A stretch of DNA of 64,000 nt. Source: Micractinium sp. NFX-FRZ. Lineage: Eukaryota > Chlorophyta > Trebouxiophyceae > Chlorellales > Chlorellaceae. A model generated the notes under the pieces. The model was not told the DNA's origin. It ran no database searches and saw only the letters and a list, made by a program, of their open reading frames with translations. A program made the position numbers and the translations under genes. Shown piece after piece: positions 21,701 to 32,500 of this stretch. Every line of letters begins with the position of its first letter. The stretch's first letter is position 1. Where the stretch lies: assembly GCA_029339195.1 (NCBI GenBank), contig JAPTJF010000010.1, positions 62,001 to 126,000 of the forward strand, read 5' to 3'.

Positions 21701-22595
21701 TGCAAACAGCGGCAGCACGGAGGCGCCGTCAGCTGTTGACAGGTGCGAGAAGTTGTTCAGATACTCACGGGCCGCCAGGCTGGAGCTGCCCTGCACGCTG
21801 CGTGAGAGCGGCAGGTCATCCAGCATGCTGCAGATGCAGGCAGTGGGTGATGGGAAAAGGGGAATCATAAGGGGCAGGGTGGGAGGGGAGGGGAGGTCGC
21901 AACAGGCATGCCAGGCAGCAAGGGGTGCACGGGGACAGCAGGAGCGAGTACGTTGTTGGATGCATGGGTTGTGGGTGCTGCTAGATATTATTGCTTATGC
22001 ACGGCCCGAATCGACCGATTGTGCTGCAACCGTTCAGCACCCAGCTGCCCCGCACCTGCTGAAGGTGTCGGCGCGCAGGCGCAGCAGGGAGGAGCGGCAG
22101 AGCGCGGACAGCACCAGGCGCCCGGCAGACTCGAGCGCGCCGTAGGCCTGCAGGGAGAAGGGGAACATGCATGGGGGCATCACATAGAGCCGCGGCATTG
22201 GAGTCCAATACTGAGCAGGGCTTGGCGCCCAGCAGCACCCACCGGGCAACAGCCACATGGCGGGCACGGGCACCCCTTCACGCAGCACCCACCGGCAGAA
22301 GCAACCACCCTGTGCTGGCAGCACCCACCTGCTCGATGACGGCTGCCTCGGGCGCGCCACCTACCCGCCACTCCCGCACCTCACAGCCCGGCAGGCTGCG
22401 GGTGCTGCCAGCAAGCAGCGACGCCAGCGCGTTTTTGAGCGCCGTGGCCTGCTGGGGGGGCAGCACGAGCACCACCGCGCTGTGGCGGGACAGGCCCACT
22501 GCGAGCTTCTCTGCCGCCGTGGAATATGCAGCAGATGCTACGCAGCTTGAGGGCAGCTGCAAGTCCGCCAGCGCCACTTTGGGCACGCCAGACAT
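18779..22595 (-). CDS. 2OG-oxygenase-like/SUMO-like domain fusion protein, 10 exons
   Basis: Exons in transcript order: 22595-22329, 22147-22056, 21827-21692, 21460-21365, 21152-20896, 20648-20508, 20272-19786, 19580-19507, 19316-19247, 18913-18779. All phases agree and give 584 residues. Residues ~166-283 read like the C-terminal half of a 2-oxoglutarate/Fe(II) oxygenase of the isopenicillin-N-synthase fold: RGLLSL, GQWQDV, EVVVLLGHTMQHATAGL, the ligand-type HRVV, and RSTLHFELRPRPAAVLDL. The usual HxD pair ahead of GLLSL reads VSE. Residues ~330-480 are disordered, with NLS-like KGKKR and RRRSGGG. Residues ~480-550 match the Rad60/NIP45 SUMO-like fold (IRSFTGLE, MFEVYCARLGI, VKFLLRGERV, TPESLKMLDGDEL). 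No terminal Gly-Gly is present, so it is not a conjugatable modifier. A nuclear SUMO-pathway adaptor is the likeliest role (inference). Confidence 0.8.
19335..19418. repeat. Two-copy direct repeat in an intron
   Basis: A unit of about 42 bp (GAAGAAGCAGGTTCGAGCAC and onward to GCAGTGGAGAA) occurs twice back to back, with one difference. It lies in the intron just ahead of the exon starting at 19316 on the minus strand. Confidence 0.9.
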
Positions 22596-23232
22596 GGCTG
22601 GGCGGAGCGGGCGACGGCGGTGAGCGACGGCAGCGGCGGTCAAAAGCGGGGAGGCAGGGCTTGGGCTTGCGATCGCTGGGGCAAAGCTGCGATACGTATG
22701 CTGTGAATATGTGCACGCGCTGGGGCTGGGCGTCAGACGAGGGGCGCCGCTCGAATTTTGCGAACTCGAACGTAGCTGCGCTTTGGGGGCTAAGCTTCTG
22801 CCAGGAGAACTATGAATACGCGACGGCAGGTTGCATATGCAATTGCGAAGACAGGCGGACAATTCGGAGGGCCATGTTGAACTGATGCTCAAGGCTGAGC
22901 TGTCGGCGGCCGCGCTGTGCCTGCTGCCGCTGCCGCCCTGCCAGTAGTGGCACTGCCCCTGCCAGTGCTGTGCGCACCTGATAGCGCCTTGGGCCCTCAA
23001 TAACTTTGTCAAACTGTGTTACAGCGAATATGGTGCAGATTGGCCCTGCCCAGGCAAGAGACTTTTTGTCGGGTGCAGTGGAGTGCTCTCGCATGTGGCG
23101 TGGCAACCGTGGCAGGGGCAGGGGTCAGTAGTTCACAATACACTGCGTTTCCCTTACCGAGGGTCTGCCGACGAAGGAGTAGAACACGAGCAAAAGTGTA
23201 GTACATGAGCTCCAAAGGAGCAGTGGGGGGCA
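22596..23232. other. Spacer between two minus-strand genes
   Basis: This contains the promoter of the fusion-protein gene starting at 22595 and the 3' UTR of the gene ending at 23233. A TGTAA on the minus strand at 23019-23023, about 210 bp past that stop, is a candidate poly(A) signal. No gene is seen. The AT-richer stretch near 22760-22870 may be promoter sequence. Confidence 0.5.
23019..23023 (-). terminator. Candidate TGTAA poly(A) signal
   Basis: Minus-strand TGTAA about 210 bp downstream of the stop at 23233. Confidence 0.35.
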
Positions 23233-26200
23233 TTAACATGGGTCGGGTGGCGCACTCAGCACCCGCACAGGCCGCCCACTGGTTGCCCGCCATCGCAGCC
23301 TCCTGCCTTGCTCATGCTCCTGCAGCTGCTTCTGCTGCGGCTGCTGCTGTCGCTGCTCCTGCGGCTGCTGCGGCTGTTTTGACGCCTTGCTCTTCCGCTT
23401 CCGACCAGGCTTCGGACCTGAGTCCTGCTGTGATGGGCCGCTGCCACTGGCAGTCTCACCACCACCGGGCCCCGGTGCCGCTTGCCCTGCTGCCCCTGCT
23501 GAGCCACCTGCGGCTGTGCGCCGCTGCAGGATGAGCGCCGTGCACACTGTCACACGTGTGTCAGAACTTCGGCACAAGTCATCATATCCGTGGTTGCGCC
23601 CCTTAGTGTGCGCTGCGTGCAACGTCTCGCGCCTATGAGCCTGACCAGGCGGCGCCGGCACTGACCAGGCAGGAATGTCACGCAGCAGATCCAGAAAAGT
23701 GCACTTGCTCTGCAGGCCTGCGGAGATTGAAGCAAAAGGGGGCGTGGAGCAAGAGAGAGCGAGGTGAGACGGGGGGAAGGAAGCGTGGGTGGGGCAATAC
23801 GCTTCAATGGGCGGGGCCAGCGGCAGCAGCATTGCTGTGCGACAGGGCCTGTGTGTGCTGGCTAGCAATGCAATGGCAATACGCCAAGCTGACATAGTAC
23901 CGCGGTGGCCCCACACTTCCGGATGCTGCCCTTCGCTGTTCAAATTTATACCGTAACAGGCACTGCAGCAGCCCGCCCACCCACTCACCCTTCAGCTCGT
24001 CCTCTGGCTTCTCTCGCCGGATCCCAGCCAGCCACTGCACATCCTGGTGGCCGAAAGCAAACACGCTGTGCTCGTCGTTGTCTTCTGCAGGCAGGTGGCG
24101 GGCGGGCGCACATGCGAGGTGAGCGGGTGGCAGGACAGGCAAAGCGTCGGCAGATCTGCAATTGCAAGCAGAACGGCGTTTGGAGTAGGGCAGAGCAATG
24201 CTCTGAAGCAATGCCAGCTGAGTTCAAACACACATACACCGCCCCCTCTCCAGCCAGCCCGCCAGCCGGCCCGATCGACGCAGCGTCTCTCTGTGGGCAA
24301 GCGTCTTGTCCATCAAGTCCTCGGGCAAGCCAGCACCCAGCCTTGCCGCGCTACGTTTTGCTGTGTGAGCCTTTGACAAGCATTCCCTCGCCCTATCCTA
24401 GAGCTCACCAAAGTCGCAGTCATAGTCCTCTCCATAGTCATGGCTGTACCTGCGGGGTGCAGGCAGGGCACAGCAAGTAAGATGTGAGGTTGTGGCAGCA
24501 TTGGGGCATGTGTCTGCATGGTCTCACAATCCAAATCAACTAGAGCCTCACCCACAACCACAGCTGCTCTGCCCCCGGTGCAGGCAGGTGCTGTCGGCGC
24601 CCCTGGGCAGGCAGCAAGTAGTTACAGCCGAGTCACACCTGCAGCGCGAGCTGGGCGCCGGCACCTCGCCCTCCGTGTAGCTATGCAGCGCAACGGGGGC
24701 CAGCTGGCAGTCAAAGTGCGGTGCCAGCAAGCGGTGCAGTGCAGCGTCCTCTCCCTGCAGCAGGTCTGCAGGCCAGGGGGAGGCAAGACACGGCCAGGGA
24801 GCATTGGCAGGAGGGGGCACTCTTGACTGCAAACGGGTTGACCGGAAGGGATGGAGGGCCCGCTCTTCAGGCCCCGGGCTGCTTTCTGGCTGTGGAGCAA
24901 CACTTGTACAACACTTGTAGCCAACCTCAGTACATACAGCACCACACCTGTAGACAGGGCGCCAAGCCCGTACTGCCACTTGAGCAGCACGCCCAGCGTG
25001 CTGCCCTTGGGAGTGGTGCGCCGAATGGCGGCGGCAGCCTGCTGCGCAGCCTGCAGGGGGAAACAACCAGGGGCAGAGACACGCAAGACTGCGACTTGAG
25101 TTGCTGCAGTGCAAGGAAAGGCATGCCAGGCAGATGGGCGGACACCTATCGACCCACCTGCCTGCTTTCCCTTCCCGTCTGCCCTCCAAACCCTTCCGCC
25201 CAGCAGCGCAGGCTGCCAGCAAGGCGCACTTGACCAGCCCACTGCTGCCAGCTCACCTTCAAGTCGATGCCCGGGTCCCCCCTGCCCAGCACAAATCTCT
25301 CCGGCCAAGCCTGCTGCTCTTCCTCCACAGGCTCCTCCTCCTCAGCAGGCGCCTGCCAGCCAGCGCTGCACCCGCCCTTGCGGCCGCCGGTGCTGTACAC
25401 CCCATAGCACAGAACTGCGCACAGCCCGCCATCAAACGGTGCCAGCTCCGCCGTGCTGCCGCTGTTGAGCATGGCCGCCCACTGCACAGCCGGTTCGTTG
25501 TGCGGCGCCAGCTGCCAGCAGTCAAACGCCTGCCTCACAGCGCCGTGGCGAACCACGACCGCTGCGCCAGTGTTGCTGCACGGGGTCGCAGGGGCGGGAT
25601 GGGGGAGGTGCAGCGGCAGGCAGCTCAAGCAGCCGTGCAGGGCGGGGCCTGGCACAGGTGCTGCAAGAGGATCGGCAACTGGCCTGGCTGATGGGGAGCA
25701 GGCAAGCTCCTCCCCTGCCCTCCCCCAGCTCAACAAGTGGGCAAGGAGCAAGTGCACACAGCGGTTGCATCAACAGTGGCAGCGGTGGAGGCTGGCCCAA
25801 CCCACCTGATGGGCAGGCAGACATACAGCGTGCCTGCTGGCTCGCCTTCCGGTGGGTCCTCCCTGCACCCCCCACTCCAGCACTCGTCCTCCTCCTCCTC
25901 CTGGCAGCCCCAGTAACCACCCGGCTCCAGCAAAGGCGGGCGCCCGCAGGCCGGCGGCAGCGGCTGGGCTGCGCAGCTGGGCTGGTAGAGGCCGAGGGAG
26001 TGAGGGTGCAGCTGCACGGCCGCGCCCCGAAACAGAGAGGCTGACAGGTGGCGCTGTATGTCACGCAGGAACAGGATCTGCGGTACAGAGGTACAGATGA
26101 GGGGAGCGCGGCGGCAGGGGGGTTGATGGGGCGGATGCAGGGGTGTGGGAGGGGAGCAGGCACATGGGGACAGGAAGAAGAGGCAGAAACATCGGACCTG

Positions 26201-27408
26201 CACACACCAGGGGACGTGGGAACTGCGGGGTAAGATAGCATGCACGCAGCCCTGCTGTCTGCCTGCCAACGGGCCGGCATGAGGCAGGGGAGGGGCACAC
26301 CTTGGTGGGTGCGCCGTCTGGCTTGGGCGGGCGCCAGCCCACGCGGCGAGGCCAGAGGTCCTCATACCCTGGTGGGTCGGGAAAGTGCAGAGCCAGCTGG
26401 AACCTTCGGTGCATAGGGGCAGAGGGAATGATGGGACAGTCTGTCTATGCAGGGGAGCTTTCCAGATGCCGTTGATGTGAAAGAGGTGGCACATGGCCGG
26501 GCGTGGTCGGAGGACGCAGCAGCGCTTGCGCCACCCGCCCAACAGTCGGACATTGGCCAACACACCCGTGCACTCGCTGCACGCCAGATTACCAGCAGCA
26601 CCATTGCATCAGCACCCCACCGAGCAGTCACTTTGCCCATGCAGGCAGCAGCGCGTGCGCACCGCAGGTCGAGTGGGCGGCCGCCGCCTGCTGCCGCCGC
26701 CGCCTCCAGAAGTTTCCCCTGGTCCAGTTCCGCCAGCTCTCCCAACGGCAGGCCAGCGTGAATGAACTGCTCCTCCCACCAGCCGGGCCCCCAGCGGGAG
26801 TCTGGCCAGTACTCTTCCCCGCTAGGAGCGTCGGGTGGGCCATCCTCAGGCCAGCTGGTGCCCCGAGAGGGTGGCGAAGCCGCGGGGCGGCAGCGGACAG
26901 GCTGCCTGTCTGGGCCGGCGTCCTGCTGCTCTTCTGGTTTGCTGCTGCGGGAGAACACCGTCAGGCTGGCATACTTGCAGTCGGTGGCGGCCATGCCAAT
27001 GGCGCCGCCGCAGCAGAAGCGCGTGTGACCTGCGTCGGCGGCGAGGGCGGCCAGCCGGCTCCGCAGGTGGGCAAGGCTGCCTACAGGCGCTTCATTCGCT
27101 CGCCCTTGATTCTCATAGTCGCTGTCGCTGTCGCTGCTGACGCCACCCAAGGGGCCCAGGAACCTGGCCCCCGCTTTCTGCAGGTCCGACAAGGCGTTGT
27201 TCAGGCGGCTCCTCCACAGCAGGAGGTCTGTGCCGGAGGCCTCCATGCCGTGATCAATATGTGAGAAGACATCAACGCTCTCAAGCGCGCTCAGAATTTG
27301 ATTGGCGAAGGCCGGGAGCAAAGCGTGCCCAGCAGGGGGCGGCGGCGGTGGACAGCATTGAAGGATAGGCTTTGGCAGCATTGCAGCAATTGCAGAGTGT
27401 GCTGACAT
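23233..27408 (-). CDS. Divergent 2OG-oxygenase-like protein lacking recognisable metal ligands, 9 exons
   Basis: Exons in transcript order: 27408-26663, 26403-26301, 26077-25806, 25575-25257, 25050-24948, 24765-24639, 24449-24409, 24084-23989, 23717-23233; 763 residues, all phases consistent. The order of core segments follows large prolyl-4-hydroxylase-like 2OG oxygenases: ILFLRDIQ, GTLYVCLPIS, AAVVVRHG, QWAAMLN, then LCAVLCYGVY. Where active members have an HxD pair after the aromatic-Pro motif, this protein reads LYQPSCAAQP. Where they have a Cys-Glu-His ligand motif it reads GSTAEL, and the 2OG-binding Arg is also missing. Later come an acidic insert (EEEEPVEEEQQ), DYGEDYDCDF and FGHQDVQWL. 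The C terminus ends in PGRKRKSKASK and a Gln-rich tail, suggesting a nuclear location. An inactive, binding-only role is inferred. An in-frame ATG 16 codons upstream is the alternative start. Confidence 0.7.
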
Positions 27409-27863
27409 TTTGTTTGTGGCTGCTCTGGTGTCGACTGGCGGCAGCGAGAGACACAAGAGTGTGTGAGCTGAGTGACCCCGCTCAACAGGTGATGGTACCG
27501 CGCAGGCTGAAGCTCAGCTCGGTTGCGAGACCTTATTCTACTGGATATTCTGCTATACTTGCCGTCCTGAGGCAAGCTGGGTGGCGGTGGCATGCACCCC
27601 TCGCATATGCAAGGCGGGAGGTGAAATTTCTCGCTTTGAAGGGAGCAGCCAAGGACAGACGGTGTGCAGAGCAAGGACAGCACAAATGCACTGGGGCTGG
27701 CCCAGTGGTGGGCAACCAAAATGGACACGAATCACATGGACGGCCCAAGTTATCCATGGATTAAGATGTGGAACAGGAGGAAAAAAGCAAGGGGCTTGAG
27801 TAGCTGAAACACAGACACAAGTTGCACCCACGGCCGTGCCAGTCCTCGCCTGCTGTCCACCGG
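27409..27863. other. Spacer between two minus-strand genes
   Basis: This is the promoter/5' UTR of the gene starting at 27408 and the 3' UTR of the gene ending at 27864. It is less GC-rich than its surroundings near 27520-27560. No gene seen. Confidence 0.5.
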
Positions 27864-29275
27864 TCAGACACGAGTCGAGTTGCTGGCAGCCTTCTCATTC
27901 TTGCGCCACCACTTTGTGCCACCCTCATGCTGCTGCTGCTGCTGCAAGCCCTTGGGAGGCGGTCCGGCGCTGCGTGCGCCGTGCCTGCCGCCCAGCACAA
28001 CCGCTGCCAGTCCGCCGACCACTCCGCCAACCACGGTGCCGGCTGCAGCCCATAGAAGGCGCTTCCGACGCAGCTCAGCACCCTCTGCCTGCAGCCGTGC
28101 ATTCTCTGCCTTCAGCCGCGCGCATGCCGCCTCCTGCTCCCGCAGCAAGGCACGCTGAGACCGCAGCTCCTCCCTCCGCTCCGCTGCATTCTGCTCTGCC
28201 GTCGCAAGCCGCCGCCCCGCCGCCGCCACCTCCCGCCCATGCCGCTCGCTGTCCGCCGCCCGCTTCCGCCCCTCCTCCGCGCGCGCATACTCCAGCTGGC
28301 CAATGGTGTGCTGCTTCTCCTCCCGCAGCCGCCTCTCCTCCTCCGTGTGCCGTGCCGCCAGCACCTCCATCTCCGCCCGCAGCTGCTGCTGTGACTCCGC
28401 CGCCAACCGCTGCTGGAACACTTCCAAATGCGCCCGCACCTGCCGCTGCACCGCGCCTTGCATCTCCTCCCGCAGTCCCTCCCGCATCTCCTGCTGCAGC
28501 TGCCTGAGCAGCTCCTCCAGCTGGGCCTGCCGGGCGGCCGCCTGCCCTGCTCCAGCAGCATGCGCATCCTGCAGCTGCTGCACCAGCTCCTCGGGAGACA
28601 CTGCAGGGCAGGGGAATGGGTGGCAAGCAGGTAAGTCTATGCCGCAGGTGTGGGGGGTCGTGCAGAGGCAAAGACGGCAGCAGCTCGGGGGCAGGGCTGA
28701 CGGCATGGATGCACGCGCGGCCAGTGCCAGGGCCGCAAGCAGGAGGGTGGTCGGGTTGGCCAACAGGCAGGCGTTTCGTCGGCTGAAGCCGGCTGCCCCA
28801 TCTCACTTGTCAGGTGCATGGCGTACGCCTCTCCACAGACCTCACAGCGGTGCCCGTTGGCCCGGCCCTGCGCCGCGCGCTGCACCATCCACCTGACCAG
28901 GCAGCTTTGGTGCTTGGGCATGCCACGGCAGCGGCATGGCTGCACGAGGGGCTCGCCTGCAGGGCGGGGCGGCGGCAGGAGAGGATGGGACCCAGGCGGT
29001 AGGTTTGAACGGGCCGCGGCGCCGGCGCGCTCGGATGAATCCACCGAAATGGGCAGCATTGCTGGCAATTGGCCGCCCGAGAAACAACCGGCAAGTTAGC
29101 AGGCTGCTGGCGTGTTGATCAGCCCTCGGCTGGCCTGTCTTTCTCAGCCGCTCCCTTGCTCACCCGCCTCCTCAGTCGTTTGGTGGCACACCGCGCAGAT
29201 CGCGTCCTGCACGTCACCAGCCTCGGCCGAGGGCTCCCCTGCGCCCCTGAGCGCTGCTGACCCACGGGCGTCCAT
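27864..29275 (-). CDS. RING-CH (MARCH-type) E3 ligase with coiled coil and C-terminal membrane anchor, 3 exons
   Basis: Exons 29275-29164, 28956-28807 and 28600-27864 give 332 residues. Residues 27-78 form a C4HC3 RING-CH finger: C27, C30, C45, C47, H53, C56, C75, C78, with the typical PCRCRG and SCLVRWM motifs. Such domains recruit E2 enzymes for ubiquitin transfer. Residues ~88-268 are a long charged helix full of Glu, Arg and Gln, surely a coiled coil. Residues 269-292 (LLWAAAGTVVGGVVGG and onward) are a Gly-rich hydrophobic segment followed by a short basic tail, so the protein is probably tail-anchored with the RING and coiled coil in the cytosol. Most MARCH proteins have two or more transmembrane helices and no long coiled coil, so the layout is unusual. 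An in-frame ATG at 29455 could extend the N terminus by 60 residues. Confidence 0.85.
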
Positions 29276-29539
29276 GACCCCTGATTGGTTCAACACAGAT
29301 GCGTATACGGGCACAACCGCGGACCGCAGCGCGAGACGGGATGGCAGAGCCACAGGAGATGGGGTGGCACAGCGCGCACGCCGCCGCGCCGCCTGCCGCG
29401 GTGGCAAGCCTGGTGCAAAGCCACCGGACCCCTTCCGGAGCATGTTGAATATCACAAATATGTAAGCGTTTGATTAATCAACGAAACCAAAGTAACATTT
29501 CGTCAGTCAACGCCGTTGCCGCTGTCAGGGCAGACGCAG
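29276..29539. other. Short spacer between two minus-strand genes
   Basis: 264 bp between the start codon at 29275 and the stop at 29540. It must contain the 3' end of one transcript and the promoter of the next. The AT-rich patch at 29445-29505 is the likeliest transcript end. No gene seen. Confidence 0.5.
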
Positions 29540-32500
29540 TCAGCTGCCGGTGGCAGCATCGGCCTCTCGCATGGCCGCCACCGCTGACTCGAGCACATAC
29601 GCCCAGTGCGTCCAGTGGGTGCCACCCTGCATGAACATGATGAGCAGCTAGCACAGCAAGTCAGTGCAGGCGGCACTGATGCCAGGCAAGACCGTCTCAT
29701 CGTGTGGCTCACCCGCACCCATCACAGCCAGCCTCCTGCCCTGCACATATGCAAAGCTTTGGGGGCCACCCACTCGCAGGCACCAAGTGTACCGCCTAGT
29801 AGTGCACGACCTCACCCGTCGTCGCAAACCCCAACCCCCCCTTTGCTCAACCCCGAGGTACGCCGCGCGCACCCACCTGGCAGTACACGACGTACGGCGG
29901 CCGGATGGGCCCGTCGGCGCTCAGCTCCGCAGTGCTGCCGTCGATGAAGGTGCCGTCTGCAAAGATTACCTCGTCGCCGTAGCCTGGCGTGACGCCTGCG
30001 CGTGTGTGGTTGCAACGGTGGGTGTCAGGTGGGGACGCACCAGACGCAAGGGCGTGGGTCAGAAGAGGGGCAATTGGCTGGAAGGAAGCAGCAGTGGTGG
30101 ATGCAGATGGTTGAAAATTGCCTGACTGCAAGCCTGGCAGCCACCAGGGAGCTGACTGCTCCCAAACCTTGAGCATCCCCTGTTCAGCAAGCACGCAGGC
30201 AGCAAACAGCAGTGCTGACCTGGCTCAGGCCGGATGTACGAGCCGATGGGACAGCACTGCTGCACCGCGCGGCAGAAGGCGACCATGCGCTCCTTGCTGC
30301 CCAGCTCCACCGCTGCAGGAGGGGGCAGAGAGGCAGGTGAAGAAGGGGAGATACTGGGCGCAAGATAGTGTGGCGTCGTGTGGCTCAACTGCCTTCCTGC
30401 ACAGCTATGCATCCTGCCGCGCCCTCCTCTGCTGTTCAACCAACGTGAGGCAGGCTCACCTGTGATAAAGGACCAGGGGTTGCAGGGGCCTGGGGCGGGG
30501 ATGACGTTGAACCCCTCACGAGACAGCACTTGTGCCGCCAGCCGCCCGCCCTTTATCGCCTCCCCCACCATCTGGGGGGCCAGCCACAGGCCTGCGGTTG
30601 AGGAGGCGGGCGCCGCAAGGGGGCCTCAGACGGGGGCGCAAGGGCCACAGAGGGCGGAGCCCGGGCAGACGCAAGAGGCGAGGCAGGGGGGACGAAAAGG
30701 AGGCTGCACACTGGCCTGGCCGTCCCGCATGCCACCCCTTGCTCTCGCTTGCACTGCCACCATCCCCAGAGGGGAGCAGGCAGGGGGCAGGCAGGGGAAG
30801 GCATCCTCTTCGCCGCCGCACGTGCATGGCGCCCCGGCAGCTTGCCCTGCTCCCTTCCCCACCCCATGCCCACCCCAGCCCTCCCTCCCCCGCCTCCACA
30901 CCTACCCCATCACTCCCTTCCCCACCCCATGCCCACCCCAGCCCTCCCTCCCCCGCCTCTACACCCACCCCAGCACTCCCTTCCCCACCCATTCCCCACC
31001 CCAGCCCTCCCACCCCTGCCTCCCTCCCCACCCACCCTGGAACATGAGGCGCAGCGTCTCCCCGGGCACGCAGCCGGCGTCCGTGCCAATGCCTGGCGCC
31101 GTCAGCCGCGCCACCGCTCGCTCCACCAGGTCGGCGCGCCCTGCCACGTAGCCGCCGCCGCTGACGATGGTGCCGCCGCCGTTTTTGATCAGCGAGCCCA
31201 TGCAGAGGTCGGCGCCCACCTGCAGGGAGGTGGGGAGGCACAGAAAGAGGGGCTGGCTGGGAAACGGGGGACAGGATACAGGGTCGGCGCCCACATGCAC
31301 TGCAGGAGGAGGGGCCGGCTAGAGGCTGGATGCGGGCAGGATGCAGGTGGAAACGCAGGGGTGCGGCAGCCTAAGCCTGCCCACCTCTCCCTCCCTCCTG
31401 CTTCAAGAGCCAGGCTCACCGCCGGCGGCTCCCGCGTGTCTGTGAACTCCCCGTAGCAGTTGTCCACCACCACAATGACGTCGGGGTTCTGGGCCTTGAT
31501 GCAGGCCACCGCCCGCTCAATCTCGTCAATCCTGCAAGGGGCAGGTGTGATAAGGGTGGTAGCAGGGAGTTAAAGGGGTGGGGCGGCGGAGGAAACGGGG
31601 AGGGCTGCGGGGTGGGCGGCGCTTGGCCGCGCACACAACATGGTGCAGGCACGCAGCATGCTGGGCGGCAGCCGGCGTTGCTGCAGGCGGGCAGCGGCAG
31701 GCTCGGTGCCACAGGAGGCGCCGTGCCGCACCTGAGGGTGGGGCGCAGGGCATAGCCGCAGGAGCGCTGCACCAGGGCAACCTTGGTCTCTGCAGGCCGA
31801 GCGGACAGGGAGAGGGGGCAGCATGTGTGCAGTACATATGTACATGTCGTTGACCACTAAGAGCACAGGTGAGCTCGAGTGGCAGCGTGCGCTACTACTC
31901 TGCAAGCCAGCCACCTCTCGCGCCTGCCCGTCCACCCACCCAACCCTTCCAGCCCACCTCCCCACCTTGCACCAGAATTCAGGACCGAACCGGCTGCCCC
32001 ACCGCTTCCTACTGCATCGTGCCCCAGGTGATTGGCTTGCAGCGCCACCTTGTGGTGCCTCACTTCCAGCACTCCCACCGACAACACAACAGCTCAAACC
32101 TGTTTTCTCACCCACCTGGGCGCACCGCGCTGGCCAAGGCTTCCCAGTCCACCTCCCCGCTGGCCTGCAGCTCCACCTTGCGGTAAGACACGCCAAAGTC
32201 GGCCAGGCTGCCGATGCCCGGGGTGCCCCGCAGCCCGATGACCTGCACCAGGAAAGAGTTTGGTTGAAGGCGGGTGTGGGGACGGTGCGCAGAATTGGCC
32301 AGGCTGCCGATACCTGGAGTGCCGCGCAGCCCAAGCACCTGCACCAGCCACTGTGTGTGTGTGTGTGTGTGTTGGTGCTGCTCCCGTTGCATCAAGAAAC
32401 GCGGCCACTGCATGCGTGTTTCTCATGGGCCGGATGCATGCCTCGCTGTGAACCACTTGGGGTCTGCCTCTCTCCACAAGGCGAGCCTGCTTTCGGCGCT

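Noticed and set aside
22228..22332. Thrice-repeated GCAGCACCCACC near the first donor of the fusion gene
   Set aside because: It could be another junction duplication, but the shared word is only ~12 bp and such words are common in this C-rich sequence.
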